This document shows positions 16,428-25,361 of a DNA stretch of 64,000 nt, one piece after another. The notes below the pieces were generated by a model. It searched no databases. It saw only the letters and a program-made list of their open reading frames with translations, and was not told the origin of the DNA. The stretch is taken from the NCBI RefSeq assembly GCF_039529835.1, contig NZ_CP154262.1, positions 124,001 through 188,000 of the forward strand, in the 5' to 3' direction. The translations under genes and the position numbers were made by a program. Every line of letters starts with the position of its first letter. Position 1 is the stretch's first letter. Source of the stretch: Arthrobacter sp. TMP15. GTDB taxonomy: Bacteria; Actinomycetota; Actinomycetes; Actinomycetales; Micrococcaceae.

Positions 16428-18308
16428 TTGACTAAAAGAAACGTCAACCAAAAACAAAGGCCCAGCCGTGAACTGTCCGGCTCACCAGGCCTGAATTCAC
16501 GCGGGCCCGCCCGCGTGAAACCCGGGGATGAAGCGCAAATCAAGCGCCACCCGGTGAGCATGCGCCGCATTGTGGCCTTGTTCGCACCACACAAGGCGAG
16601 TATTGCCGCCGTCGTACTCTTGATCAGTGCCTCCAGCCTGATCTCGCTGGCCCAGCCGTTCCTTGTCCGCGGGGTCATTGATTCAGCCCTGCCGGAAAAG
16701 AATCTCAAGCTACTGGCATGGCTGGCCGGTGCCATGATCGCCGTCGCCGCGGCCACTGCCCTGATCGGGGTGGTGCAAACCTGGATGACCACGGCCATGG
16801 GCCAAAAAATTATGCACACACTGCGAACAAGACTATTTACACACCTACAAAAGCAGTCGCTCTCATTCTTCACAAAAACCCGCAGCGGCGAAGTGCAATC
16901 GCGGCTAAATAATGACATTTCAGGCATGCAGTCCGTTATTACATCCACGGCAACCGGAGTCGCCTCGAATCTGACAACCGCGGTGGGGACAGCGATCGCC
17001 ATGGTGGTCTTGTCCCCGCAGTTAGCCCTACTCTCACTGATAGTCATCCCGCCGGCCATCTGGTTCTCGCGCCGGGTAGCCCTGCTCCGGCGCGACATCA
17101 CCTCCACCATGCAGGCCGAGCTGGCCACCATGAACACCTATGTGGAAGAAGGCCTAAGCATCTCTGGGGTGCGATTGGCCAAAACGCTCGGCACCACCGG
17201 CCGCGACGCCGAACGCTACACAGAGAGCTCCGAACGTCTCATTGGTCTGGAACTGCGCTCGCAGTTAGCCGGCCGTTGGCGCATGGCAACTATGAGCATC
17301 ATTTTCTCTGCCATCCCGGCGATCATTTATTTCGCTGGCGGGTTGCCGGCCAGCTCGATGACCATCGGCACTATCGTGGCGTTCACGGCACTTCAAGCCA
17401 CTATTTTCCGCCCGATCATGGGGCTGCTAAACCTCGGAGTCCAGTGGGTCACTGCGATGGCGCTCTTTAGCCGCATCTTTGAGTACATTGATCTTGTCCC
17501 GGATATCACCGCCTCCGAAAAACCCGTTCCGCTGGATCCGGAACTTGTGCGTGGCGAGGTTCGGTTTGAAGGCGTCCGTTTCGCGTACGACGGCGGCGCT
17601 GAAGTGTTGTGTGGAATCGACCTTGCGCTACCGGCTGGCACCACAACGGCAGTGGTGGGCCCCACGGGTTCCGGCAAGTCAACGCTGGGAGCATTACTGC
17701 CGCGACTGCACGATGTCACCTCGGGCGAAGTCACAATTGATGGAGTCGACGTACGCGAAATTGCCCCGGATGTTTTGGCCCGCATTGTGGGAGTGGTGTC
17801 CCAAGAGTCATATCTTGTTCACGCGAGCATCCGTGAGAATCTCCAGTTAGCGGCGCCCGAAGCCGATGACGCCACCTTATGGAAGGCATTAGCTTCAGCC
17901 CAGATTGCTGACCTCGTGGCCGCACTGCCAGAGACACTGGACACCCTTGTTGGTGCCCGTGGACACCGTTTCTCAGGCGGTGAGCAGCAGCGGTTGGCGA
18001 TTGCCAGGACTATCCTGCGCAACCCCCGGGTGCTGGTTCTTGATGAAGCCACATCCGCCTTGGATAACACCACGGAAGCTGCCGTGCAGTTAGCATTGGA
18101 TCATTTGGCGGTGGGCCGCACCACGCTGACCATCGCCCACAGACTTTCTACTGTGGAAGATGCCGACCAGCTGGCCGTGCTTTCAGGCGGATCGGTCGTC
18201 GAAGTGGGGGAGCCTGCAATTCTGCGCGACGCCGGAGGTGCCTATGCCGATCTCATCGCTGCCAGAGAAGCGGAGCGCTCCCAGAGTGCGCTGGAACCGG
18301 CAAGGTAG
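16428..18308 (+). CDS. ABC exporter, fused permease and ATPase (multidrug/lipid type)
   Basis: TTG at 16428 is chosen because GGAGG lies 8 bases upstream; the frame is open from 16383. The 626-residue half-transporter has a six-helix ABC_membrane domain (about residues 45-330) and an ATPase domain with Walker A GPTGSGKST, Q-loop VVSQESYL, signature FSGGEQQR and Walker B VLVLDEATSALD. It should act as a homodimer and export hydrophobic compounds. The divergent MarR gene suggests ligand-inducible expression; the substrate cannot be inferred. Confidence 0.9.
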   Translation: MTKRNVNQKQRPSRELSGSPGLNSRGPARVKPGDEAQIKRHPVSMRRIVALFAPHKASIAAVVLLISASSLISLAQPFLVRGVIDSALPEKNLKLLAWLAGAMIAVAAATALIGVVQTWMTTAMGQKIMHTLRTRLFTHLQKQSLSFFTKTRSGEVQSRLNNDISGMQSVITSTATGVASNLTTAVGTAIAMVVLSPQLALLSLIVIPPAIWFSRRVALLRRDITSTMQAELATMNTYVEEGLSISGVRLAKTLGTTGRDAERYTESSERLIGLELRSQLAGRWRMATMSIIFSAIPAIIYFAGGLPASSMTIGTIVAFTALQATIFRPIMGLLNLGVQWVTAMALFSRIFEYIDLVPDITASEKPVPLDPELVRGEVRFEGVRFAYDGGAEVLCGIDLALPAGTTTAVVGPTGSGKSTLGALLPRLHDVTSGEVTIDGVDVREIAPDVLARIVGVVSQESYLVHASIRENLQLAAPEADDATLWKALASAQIADLVAALPETLDTLVGARGHRFSGGEQQRLAIARTILRNPRVLVLDEATSALDNTTEAAVQLALDHLAVGRTTLTIAHRLSTVEDADQLAVLSGGSVVEVGEPAILRDAGGAYADLIAAREAERSQSALEPAR

Positions 18309-18406
18309 TCACAACTGTTCGCGCTGGCAGCACCTAGACTAGGAACTAAAGACCTCACGAGTCGAGCAGATATTTGTCCGGGGGCTGCCGGCGGCAAGGA
18401 GCAGGC

Positions 18407-19180
18407 ATGGAATTTTCACTACGGTACGTAGCCTTGGGTGATTCATTTACCGAAGGTCTTGGTGACACGGACCCTCAGCTTCCCAATCAGGTGCGAGGCT
18501 GGGCGGACAGGGTGGCCGGGCAGCTTGTGCTAGCTCATCCAGAAGAAACGGTGGGGTACGCCAACCTCGCCATTCGCGGTAAAAAAATGAAGCAGATCCT
18601 GGCGGAACAAATTGATGGTGCGGTGGCCATGGCGCCCACTCTTGTCACCATCTACTCCGGCATCAATGACATCCTGCGGCCCAGAGTAGACATCGATGCC
18701 ATGATCGCCAACTACGCGGACGGAATTGCCAAGCTGACAGCTACCGGCGCGCGGGTACTGATCTTTACCGGCTACGACGCCAGTTCCTCCAAAGTTTTTG
18801 CAAGCATCCGTGGCCGCACAGCCGTCTACAACGAGCTTGTCCGCGAAGTAGCCGAGGACCACGGTGCCGAACTCGTTGACTACTGGCGCTTCCGAGAGTA
18901 CTGCGACTGGCGCCTATGGGGTATTGACCGTACTCACATGTCCACCCCCGGCCACATTAATATGGCGAACAGGGTGCTGGGGCAGCTCGGCGAGACTGTA
19001 CGCGTACCGATGCCGGATCTGCCGCCAATGCCTGTCAAAACTACCGCTGAGTCGATTAAAGACAATGCCGCGTGGACTAGGGAATATGTTGGGCCGTGGG
19101 TGGGGCGCCGCCTCCGTGGTGTGTCCTCGGGGGACAATCTCAGCGCGCGCTGGCCCGCGTTGCGTACGCCGCTGGGCTAA
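18407..19180 (+). CDS. SGNH/GDSL-type hydrolase
   Basis: ATG at 18407 follows AAGGAG by 6 bases. The 257-residue protein has block I ALGDSFTEG (nucleophile Ser), a block II Gly in the LAIRGKK segment, block III SGINDILRP and block V DRTHMSTPGH (catalytic Asp and His). There is no signal peptide, so it is probably a cytoplasmic esterase/lipase or acyl hydrolase. The last 40 residues are a basic tail. It is monocistronic. Confidence 0.9.
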   Translation: MEFSLRYVALGDSFTEGLGDTDPQLPNQVRGWADRVAGQLVLAHPEETVGYANLAIRGKKMKQILAEQIDGAVAMAPTLVTIYSGINDILRPRVDIDAMIANYADGIAKLTATGARVLIFTGYDASSSKVFASIRGRTAVYNELVREVAEDHGAELVDYWRFREYCDWRLWGIDRTHMSTPGHINMANRVLGQLGETVRVPMPDLPPMPVKTTAESIKDNAAWTREYVGPWVGRRLRGVSSGDNLSARWPALRTPLG

Positions 19181-19559
19181 CTACCGGGCCTACGATAAGG
19201 CTCATATAAAGGCCTGTATAAGGCTCCGCGTAAAAGTTGTGACCGTGCCGGGGCTGCTGTTGAGCCTTGTTCGCTCAAAGGCGTGATATGTCAATTAGTA
19301 CAATTACCCCGTTTGCAACTAGACTGGGTTAGCGCTAGGTAGCGCGGAGCGTGTGCAATTGCTCCGGTTTGCGGTGATTATCCTCCCGTTGGCCGGTAGT
19401 TAGGGGCTCAAGTTGCGTGCATTCGGGTATTCTCCGGACAGCCGAGTTCCCTCTCATCATGGAAATGACGGTGGGGAATCATGCTGTCCAAGGGCGGACG
19501 CTGCCTCTTCGCACGGTTTACACCAGTGAACCGTTTCCATTCATTTTTTAGGAGTGATC
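19181..19559. other. Spacer/leader upstream of the rpmB operon
   Basis: This 379-bp stretch has no convincing gene. It must contain the promoter and leader of the ribosomal protein operon. A strong hairpin lies at 19513-19534 and a T-run just before the rpmB ribosome-binding site. I looked for the actinobacterial Zur box (TGAAAATCATTTTCA-like), expected if the zinc-free paralogs were zinc-regulated, and saw no good match. Confidence 0.5.
19513..19534 (+). promoter_or_regulatory. Leader hairpin before rpmB
   Basis: ACGGTTTAC, loop ACCA, GTGAACCGT form a 9-bp stem with a single G-U pair. It is followed after 9 bases by TTTTTT and then by the AGGAG of rpmB. The arrangement resembles an attenuator or an autogenous-control leader. 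Confidence 0.45.
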
Positions 19560-19796
19560 ATGGCAGCACACTGCCAGGTGACCGGAGCCGAGCCGGGCTT
19601 TGGACATAGCATTTCGCACTCGCACCGCCGCAACAAGCGTCGGTTCGATCCGAATATCCAGAAGAAGCGCTACTGGGTACCGTCCTTGCGCCGCAACGTT
19701 ACGTTGCAGCTGTCCGTCAAGGGCATCAAGACCATCGACGTGCGCGGTATTGACGCCGTCGTCGCAGAAATTCTCGCTCGTGGGGTGAAGCTCTAG
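19560..19796 (+). CDS. rpmB: 50S ribosomal protein L28 (zinc-free form)
   Basis: A 78-residue L28: [31 protein letters not shown] and [16 protein letters not shown] are family hallmarks. Only one Cys is present, so the CxxC zinc ribbon is missing, as in the zinc-independent actinobacterial paralogs. ATG at 19560 follows AGGAG by 5 bases. The stop overlaps the GTG of rpmG by one base. In mycobacteria the equivalent rpmB-rpmG-rpsN cluster is repressed by Zur; whether that holds here is unknown. Confidence 0.95.
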   Translation: MAAHCQVTGAEPGFGHSISHSHRRNKRRFDPNIQKKRYWVPSLRRNVTLQLSVKGIKTIDVRGIDAVVAEILARGVKL

Positions 19797-19963
19797 TGGC
19801 AAAAGACAAGGACGTACGTCCGATCATCAAGCTGAAGAGCACTGCGGGCACCGGGTTTACTTACGTAACCCGCAAGAACCGTCGTAACACTCCGGACCGT
19901 TTGGTTCTGAAAAAGTATGATCCCAAGATCCGTCAGCACGTTGAATTCCGAGAGGAGCGCTAA
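19796..19963 (+). CDS. rpmG: 50S ribosomal protein L33 (zinc-free form)
   Basis: A 55-residue product starting at GTG 19796, which shares a base with the rpmB stop. It reads [19 protein letters not shown], then [14 protein letters not shown] and [13 protein letters not shown], which is L33. No cysteines are present, so this is the zinc-independent form. It lies 4 bases ahead of rpsN. Confidence 0.95.
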   Translation: MAKDKDVRPIIKLKSTAGTGFTYVTRKNRRNTPDRLVLKKYDPKIRQHVEFREER

Positions 19964-19967
19964 GACT

Positions 19968-20273
19968 ATGGCTAAGAAGTCCATGATCGCGAAGAACGAG
20001 CAGCGCAAGGTCATCGTAGAGCGTTACGCCGAGAAGCGTCTCGCCCTGAAGAAGGCCCTCGTTAGCCCGACCTCCACCGACGAAGAGCGCGAAGCGGCCC
20101 GCCTGGGTCTGCAGAAGCTCCCGCGCAATGCATCGCCGGTACGTGTTCGTAACCGCGACGCCATTGACGGCCGTCCCCGTGGAACGCTCCAGAAGTTCGG
20201 CATCTCCCGTGTACGCTTCCGCAAGATGGCGCACGCTGGCGAACTGCCCGGCATCAAGAAGTCCAGCTGGTAA
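19968..20273 (+). CDS. rpsN: 30S ribosomal protein S14 (long, zinc-free form)
   Basis: A 101-residue S14 of the long type without the CxxC-x12-CxxC zinc ribbon: [14 protein letters not shown] at the start and [22 protein letters not shown] at the end. ATG at 19968; the ribosome-binding site (GAGAGGAG) lies within the end of rpmG. It ends the operon and is followed by a strong terminator. Confidence 0.96.
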   Translation: MAKKSMIAKNEQRKVIVERYAEKRLALKKALVSPTSTDEEREAARLGLQKLPRNASPVRVRNRDAIDGRPRGTLQKFGISRVRFRKMAHAGELPGIKKSSW

Positions 20274-20289
20274 TACCCAGTTCTAATTA

Positions 20290-20320
20290 GGGCGGTGACC
20301 TTCGGGTCACCGCCCTTTTT
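20290..20320 (+). terminator. Rho-independent terminator of the rpmB-rpmG-rpsN operon
   Basis: GGGCGGTGACC, loop TTCG, GGTCACCGCCC form a perfect 11-bp stem followed by TTTTT, 16 bp after the rpsN stop. Confidence 0.95.
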
Positions 20321-20536
20321 GCTGCCCTTCTCACTTTTACTGATCACCCCTCCGCCACCACGTTCACAGCCGTGAGGGTTGCACCATAGGCCCCTAAGCG
20401 GGGACAAATCACGGACAGAGTAGTTGGCTGAGAGCGAAATATGCCTAGATTCCGGGGAAATTGACCCAGAAAACGCCGCAAAATACCGAAATTTACCGGA
20501 ATCCCGCGGAATAACTGGTAAGTTCGCTAGCAGTGG

Positions 20537-20542
20537 TTGACA
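20537..20542 (+). promoter_or_regulatory. -35 element of the HU gene promoter
   Basis: A consensus TTGACA lies 47 bp before the HU start codon. The -10 is less clear; GGATTT/GATTTA at 20560-20566 is at the right distance (17-18 bp). Confidence 0.5.
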
Positions 20543-20588
20543 CGCAACCGCGTGGAATTGGATTTACTTTACGTCCAGGAGGACAAAC

Positions 20589-20870
20589 ATGGCTAAGAAT
20601 CGTAGCGAACTGGTTGCTGAAGTTGCAGCAAAGGCTGAGACCAGCCAGACAGCAGTAAACGGCGTACTGGATGCACTCTTCTCAGTATTCGAGAGCTCCG
20701 TTGCAGCCGGCGAAAAGATCACCATCCCGGGCTGGCTCTCGATCGAGCGCACAGACCGTGCAGCTCGCACAGGCCGCAACCCGCAGACCGGCGAGACCAT
20801 CCAGATTGCGGCAGGCCACAGCGTCAAGCTGTCCGCTGGCTCCAAGCTGAAGGCTGCTGTCAAGAAGTAA
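20589..20870 (+). CDS. hup: HU-family nucleoid DNA-binding protein
   Basis: A 93-residue HU: MAKNRSELVAEVAAKAE at the N-terminus, VNGVLDALFSVFESSV dimer helix, and the DNA-binding arm with GRNPQTGETIQI. It lacks the long Lys/Ala-rich tail of mycobacterial HupB. It bends and compacts DNA as a dimer. ATG at 20589 follows AGGAGG by 6 bases. It has its own promoter and a very strong terminator. Confidence 0.96.
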   Translation: MAKNRSELVAEVAAKAETSQTAVNGVLDALFSVFESSVAAGEKITIPGWLSIERTDRAARTGRNPQTGETIQIAAGHSVKLSAGSKLKAAVKK

Positions 20871-20882
20871 TTTCTTCACTGC

Positions 20883-20927
20883 AATAGGTGAGGGCGGCCG
20901 GCATTTGCTGGCCGCCCTCACCTATTT
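20883..20927 (+). terminator. Strong terminator after the HU gene
   Basis: AATAGGTGAGGGCGGCC and GGCCGCCCTCACCTATT pair perfectly over 17 bp with a 10-base loop, starting 12 bp after the HU stop. The 3' side continues TTAAC rather than a long T-run. Confidence 0.85.
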
Positions 20928-20948
20928 AACCCTCACCTAGTTAGGCTC

Positions 20949-21008
20949 GGGGGTGGATAATACTTTTCGCACCATGCCCACCAGGGGCGAGAAGTATTAT
21001 CCACCCCC
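20949..21008. repeat. Long intergenic palindrome 1 (22-bp arms)
   Basis: The arms at 20949-20970 (beginning GGGGGTGGATAATACTT) and 20987-21008 (ending AAGTATTATCCACCCCC) are complementary except for one position. The 16-base spacer is ACCATGCCCACCAGGG. It lies between the HU terminator and the CopD-CtaG gene. No T-run follows, and HU already has a terminator, so its role is unclear. Confidence 0.9.
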
Positions 21009-21089
21009 AGGCTTGCAAAAGGTGCACGCCCCACTTCCTGAGAACTGCCTGATTCGCACTATGTTCCCCAGTTGCAGGAGAATGGGAGT

Positions 21090-23315
21090 GTGCCCCCCGT
21101 AGATTCTGCTCAAGCCACGTCAATCCGCCCTGCACCCGCTTCACGCGGGGGCACCTTCGCTGACGGTATTCGTAGCCGTTGGTGGTGGCTCGGATTGGCG
21201 TTCGCGATGGCCGCGGTTGTTGCGTCCCTGATGTGGACCGGTGCAGCGGCTGTAGCCCAACTTGCCGACCCTGGCGCGTTTACCCGGTGGGGGCTTCCCA
21301 TTGCCACCACCATTCACGATTTGTCTCTTTCAGCTGTCATTGGTGCGCTGATCTTCGCAGTGGTGATCTTGCCCAAAGACCTCCACGCTCACCGCCCGCA
21401 TACGGGCAGGATCAAAGAGGATTCTGCAAAACGGACGCAAGTGCCGGAACACCCCGCCTTCACGCGCGTAATGACGCTGGCCATGGTTGCCGGTGGCGTA
21501 TGGACAGTGTCCTCTATTGCAGTTCTCGTGCTGACATATTCAAGTATTTCCGGACTCGCGCTATCTGGATCCAATGAATACACCAATATGCTGGTGTTCT
21601 TCATGACTGAGCTGCCCGTGGGGCAGGCGTGGTTGCTGATCACTATTGCGGCGGCAGTTGTCACCACCATGGTGATTGGTCTGCGCAACATCAGCGCGTT
21701 GGCCGTACCCCTTGTGCTAGCCATTCTCTCGTTCGTTCCGCAGGCCTTGATTGGTCACTCGGCTTCCAGTGCCGACCACAAGGGTGCGGTAAACTCGCTC
21801 TTCCTACACATCACCGGTGCCTCGCTGTGGGTGGGCGGCATCATTGTCTTGGTGGTTGTCTCCGGAGTGTTGGGTGAAATCACAGCCCAGACACTCAAAC
21901 GCTTTTCCGCCCTGGCGATCTTTGCCTTTGTTGCCGTGGCAGGGTCCGGGGTCATCAACGCGGCCATCCGCATCACCAATTGGCATGACCTCTTTTACTC
22001 CTCCTACGGTCAGCTGATTTTGGCAAAATCGGCTGCCACCATTGTCCTTGGTGTTATTGGCTGGATGCACCGTGAATGGGTTATTCCTCGACTGGCCGGT
22101 GGCGAACGCAACAACGGCACGGCAAACACACGGCGGTTGCTGTGGCAGCTGATCTTCGTGGAACTGCTGATTATGGGCATTGTTAGCGGGCTGGCCGTGG
22201 GGCTGAGCCGCTCGGCACCGCCTCAGTCACGAGAACTCGCGCAAGAAGCTCTCACACCTGCCCAGATCCTTACCGGGTATCCGCTGCCACCAGAACTTGA
22301 ATTTTCCCGTTGGTTTAGCGAATGGCGCATGGACTGGCTGTGGGTGGCCTTTGCCGTGTTGGCTGGAGCGGCATACATCATTGGGATGGTGAAGCTTTAC
22401 AAGCGGGGCAATAAATGGTCTGTGCTGCGCAGCATCTCTTGGTTTGTTGGGCTCCTGTCCCTGGTTTATATCACCTCAGGTGGACCGGCAGTTTACGGTG
22501 CTGTACTTTTCAGTGCGCACATGGTTGAGCACATGGCGTTGATGGTGGTGGCCCCGCTATTTTTGGCGTTGGGCTCACCGATCTCTCTGGCTTTGCAGGC
22601 CCTGGTGCCCCGGCGCGATGGTTCCCGTGGTCTGCGCGAGTGGATTCTTGTCCTTGTGCATTCCAAATATTCCAAACTCATCACGCACCCGTTGTTTGCT
22701 GCGGCGAACTTCTCCGGCAGCCTGATTTTGTTCTACTACTCGCCCGCATTCAATCTAGCTATGCGTTATCACGTGGGCCACGAGTTAATGATCATTCACT
22801 TCACGCTCACTGGTTACATCTTTGTGCAGAGCATGATTGGCGCCGACCCCTTGCCGTTCCGTGCGCCCTACCCACTGCGACTGGTGCTCCTGCTGGCCAC
22901 CATGGCTTTCCATGCTTTCTTTGGTGTGTCTTTGATGATGGCCACCGCACTGCTCTCGGGTGAATACTTCGGCAGCATGGGCAGGCCCTGGGGTGATGCG
23001 GCACTGATCGACCAACAGACAGCCGGTGGAATTGCCTGGGGTGTGGGGGAATTTCCCACTTTGCTGATCGCGTTGGGGGTTGCCTATATGTGGTCCAAAT
23101 CCGATGCGCGTGAAACTAAACGCAAGGATCGGGCCGCTGACAGGAATAAGGACGCCGAGCTGGGCGCTTACAATGACATGTTTGCCCAACTTGCCGCTCG
23201 TGACGCCGTCACGGACAGCTCACACCGGGGTCCGGCTATGCCTCATCGGCTGCAGCATAAGAGCAGCGAGACAAAGCCAGAGGCCAGTGCGAAGGACAAC
23301 AGCAGGTCCCAGTAG
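21090..23315 (+). CDS. CopD-CtaG fusion membrane protein (copper handling/cytochrome oxidase assembly)
   Basis: GTG at 21090 is preferred, with AGGAG 9-10 bases upstream; TTG at 21072 is an alternative. The 741-residue protein has about 15 helices. The N-terminal half (to about residue 390) matches CopD copper-resistance proteins (an IGHSASSADHKG segment and a LHITGASLWVGGI helix with conserved His). The C-terminal half matches CtaG (Caa3-type oxidase assembly): AHMVEHMALMVVAPLFLALG, a YHVGHELMIIHF helix and a GADPLPFRAPYPLRL loop. The last 80 residues are a charged cytoplasmic tail. This fusion is common in actinobacteria and is expected to deliver copper across the membrane. Confidence 0.9.
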   Translation: MPPVDSAQATSIRPAPASRGGTFADGIRSRWWWLGLAFAMAAVVASLMWTGAAAVAQLADPGAFTRWGLPIATTIHDLSLSAVIGALIFAVVILPKDLHAHRPHTGRIKEDSAKRTQVPEHPAFTRVMTLAMVAGGVWTVSSIAVLVLTYSSISGLALSGSNEYTNMLVFFMTELPVGQAWLLITIAAAVVTTMVIGLRNISALAVPLVLAILSFVPQALIGHSASSADHKGAVNSLFLHITGASLWVGGIIVLVVVSGVLGEITAQTLKRFSALAIFAFVAVAGSGVINAAIRITNWHDLFYSSYGQLILAKSAATIVLGVIGWMHREWVIPRLAGGERNNGTANTRRLLWQLIFVELLIMGIVSGLAVGLSRSAPPQSRELAQEALTPAQILTGYPLPPELEFSRWFSEWRMDWLWVAFAVLAGAAYIIGMVKLYKRGNKWSVLRSISWFVGLLSLVYITSGGPAVYGAVLFSAHMVEHMALMVVAPLFLALGSPISLALQALVPRRDGSRGLREWILVLVHSKYSKLITHPLFAAANFSGSLILFYYSPAFNLAMRYHVGHELMIIHFTLTGYIFVQSMIGADPLPFRAPYPLRLVLLLATMAFHAFFGVSLMMATALLSGEYFGSMGRPWGDAALIDQQTAGGIAWGVGEFPTLLIALGVAYMWSKSDARETKRKDRAADRNKDAELGAYNDMFAQLAARDAVTDSSHRGPAMPHRLQHKSSETKPEASAKDNSRSQ

Positions 23316-23401
23316 GCAAACACGCCAGCAACACAAGGTTCAATAGCAGCATGAGAAAGTGAGCCGGGGTCCCCGGCCGGTAGGCAAGGAGAAACGTACT
23401 A

Positions 23402-25327
23402 GTGGATTCCGCAATGAAAACCAGCCCCGTCCGCATCAGGGCTTCGGAACTTGAAGGTCGCGGCTGGTTGAATACCGGCGGTGCAGAGCTGAACTTGGAA
23501 ATGTTGCGCGGCAAGATTGTCATCCTGGATTTTTGGACATTTTGCTGTATCAACTGCTTGCACGTCCTTGACGAACTGCGCCCACTAGAAGAGCAATACA
23601 AGGACGTCCTTGTCACCGTGGGGGTGCATTCGCCAAAATTTGAGCATGAAGCGGACCCCGTAGCGTTGGCTTCTGCGGTGGAGCGCTACGATATCCAACA
23701 TCCAGTGCTCGATGATCCTGAACTAGTGACATGGCAGGCATACGCGGCCCGAGCGTGGCCAACGCTCGTTGTCGTTGACCCGGAGGGCTATATTGTTGCG
23801 CACCTCTCGGGCGAGGGGCATGCTGCCGGGCTGGCTTCATTTATTCCTGAACTCATTGCCGAACACGAGGCTAAGGGCACGCTCCACCGAGGTGACGGTC
23901 CCTATGTTGCACCAGAGCCAGTCTCTCGCGACCTGCGTTTCCCCGGCAAGGTCCTGCCTCTGGCGGATGGGAACTTTCTGGTTTCCGACACAGGTCATCA
24001 CCGACTGGTCGAGACCGGTCCTGACCTGACAACAGTGGTTCGTACTATTGGCTCTGGCCAGCGGGGCTTCGTGGACGGATCGGCCCAAGAGGCAGAATTC
24101 AACGAGCCTCAGGGTCTTGCCCTGCTCCCGGGTGAGGTGGCAGCAGCAGTGGGCTACGACGTCGTGGTTGCCGATTCGGTGAACCACCGTCTGCGCGGGG
24201 TATCACTGGCGACGGGAGAGGTGCGTACGCTGGCCGGAAACGGGGTCCAGCGGCTCCTTGACGCTGGACCTGCCAGAGTCGCAGCAGATGGTGCAACCAT
24301 CAGCGATACCCACCTTGGCACAGCACCCCTTGACGTGGCGCTGTCATCACCATGGGATGTTGCTTACTCCTCGACGCTGAAAACAATTGTCATCGCCATG
24401 GCCGGCACGCACCAGATCTTCGATTTTGATCCGGCAAGCGGTGCACTCACTGTGGTGGCTGGGAACGGTTTGGAAGGGTTGCTCGACGGCGCGGCGGAGC
24501 AGGCCTGGTTTGCGCAACCATCCGGCCTGACTGAGGACGCACAAGGCAACATCTGGGTTGCGGATTCGGAAACCTCTGCACTGCGCGTGCTGAAATTTAC
24601 GGACGACGGCGGCGTGCTGGTTGAGACGGTCATCGGCGAGGGTCTTTTTGACTTCGGCTTCCGGGACGGCGAGGCCGCGGCGGCCCGCCTGCAGCACCCT
24701 TTGGGCGTTGCGGTTCTGCCGGATGGTTCAGTAGCTGTGGCGGACACCTATAACGGTGCTGTCCGCCGTTATGACCCGGCTACTAAGACTGTTAGCACCT
24801 TGGCCCGTGGCTTGGCTGAACCCAGTGATGTTTTGCTTGATGAATCTGGTGAGATACCGCTGCTCATTGTGGTTGAAGCCAATAAACACCAGCTTGTCAG
24901 GCTCCCTTTGCCAAAGAATGCTCTGCAGGTGGATGAGGGTGCTGCCCAGACGCAGCGGCCCAAAACTGGGATTGCCCCGGGTGAACTTGCCCTGACAATC
25001 AATTTCTCCGCACCGACCGGGCAGAAACTTGATGATCGGTGGGGGGATCCCACCCAGCTGAAGGTCTCTTCGACACCGCCGGAACTGCTGCTTGAGGGGG
25101 AGGGGACGTCGGTGGGTCTCTCCAGGACCCTAGTGCTATCAGCGGACGTGCCTGAAGGTGTCCTGCATTTCACTGCGCGTGCAGCGGCATGTGACGGTGG
25201 CGAAGATGCCAACGGGGAGATCCCGGATCATGCAGCGTGCCACCTCTACCAACAAGATTGGGGTATCCCAGTTCTGATGAGTGCTGACGGGGCGAGCGAG
25301 CTGGCACTGGACCTGCGTGGGATCTAG
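23402..25327 (+). CDS. Thioredoxin-like/NHL repeat protein
   Basis: A 641-residue cytoplasmic protein. Residues about 15-160 form a TlpA-like thioredoxin domain with DFWTFCCINCLHVLDEL (redox pair Cys49-Cys52) and a cis-Pro region (ARAWPTLVVVDPEG). Residues about 170-510 contain several NHL propeller repeats (VVADSVNHRLRGV, GNIWVADSETSALRVL, VAVADTYNGAVRRYD). The C-terminal domain is beta-rich. The same architecture occurs in NHLRC2. GTG at 23402 has AAGGAG 10 bases upstream; ATG at 23414 is an alternative. The function is unknown. Confidence 0.88.
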   Translation: MDSAMKTSPVRIRASELEGRGWLNTGGAELNLEMLRGKIVILDFWTFCCINCLHVLDELRPLEEQYKDVLVTVGVHSPKFEHEADPVALASAVERYDIQHPVLDDPELVTWQAYAARAWPTLVVVDPEGYIVAHLSGEGHAAGLASFIPELIAEHEAKGTLHRGDGPYVAPEPVSRDLRFPGKVLPLADGNFLVSDTGHHRLVETGPDLTTVVRTIGSGQRGFVDGSAQEAEFNEPQGLALLPGEVAAAVGYDVVVADSVNHRLRGVSLATGEVRTLAGNGVQRLLDAGPARVAADGATISDTHLGTAPLDVALSSPWDVAYSSTLKTIVIAMAGTHQIFDFDPASGALTVVAGNGLEGLLDGAAEQAWFAQPSGLTEDAQGNIWVADSETSALRVLKFTDDGGVLVETVIGEGLFDFGFRDGEAAAARLQHPLGVAVLPDGSVAVADTYNGAVRRYDPATKTVSTLARGLAEPSDVLLDESGEIPLLIVVEANKHQLVRLPLPKNALQVDEGAAQTQRPKTGIAPGELALTINFSAPTGQKLDDRWGDPTQLKVSSTPPELLLEGEGTSVGLSRTLVLSADVPEGVLHFTARAAACDGGEDANGEIPDHAACHLYQQDWGIPVLMSADGASELALDLRGI

Positions 25328-25361
25328 CGGCGGGATCCAGGTGCCGAATGAGTGGTCAGTC

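Larger units (their letters stand above)
20274..20588. other. Spacer between rpsN and the HU gene
   Basis: Holds the rpsN terminator, then about 215 bp without a gene, and the HU promoter region. A TTGACA -35 box lies at 20537-20542 next to a short hairpin (CACGC, AACC, GCGTG). AT-rich GAAATTTACCGGAA-type sequence precedes it. Confidence 0.55.

Noticed and set aside
19554-19796. Zur-box regulation of rpmB-rpmG-rpsN
   Set aside because: No TGAAAATCATTTTCA-like site was found in 19181-19559; kept as an open question only.
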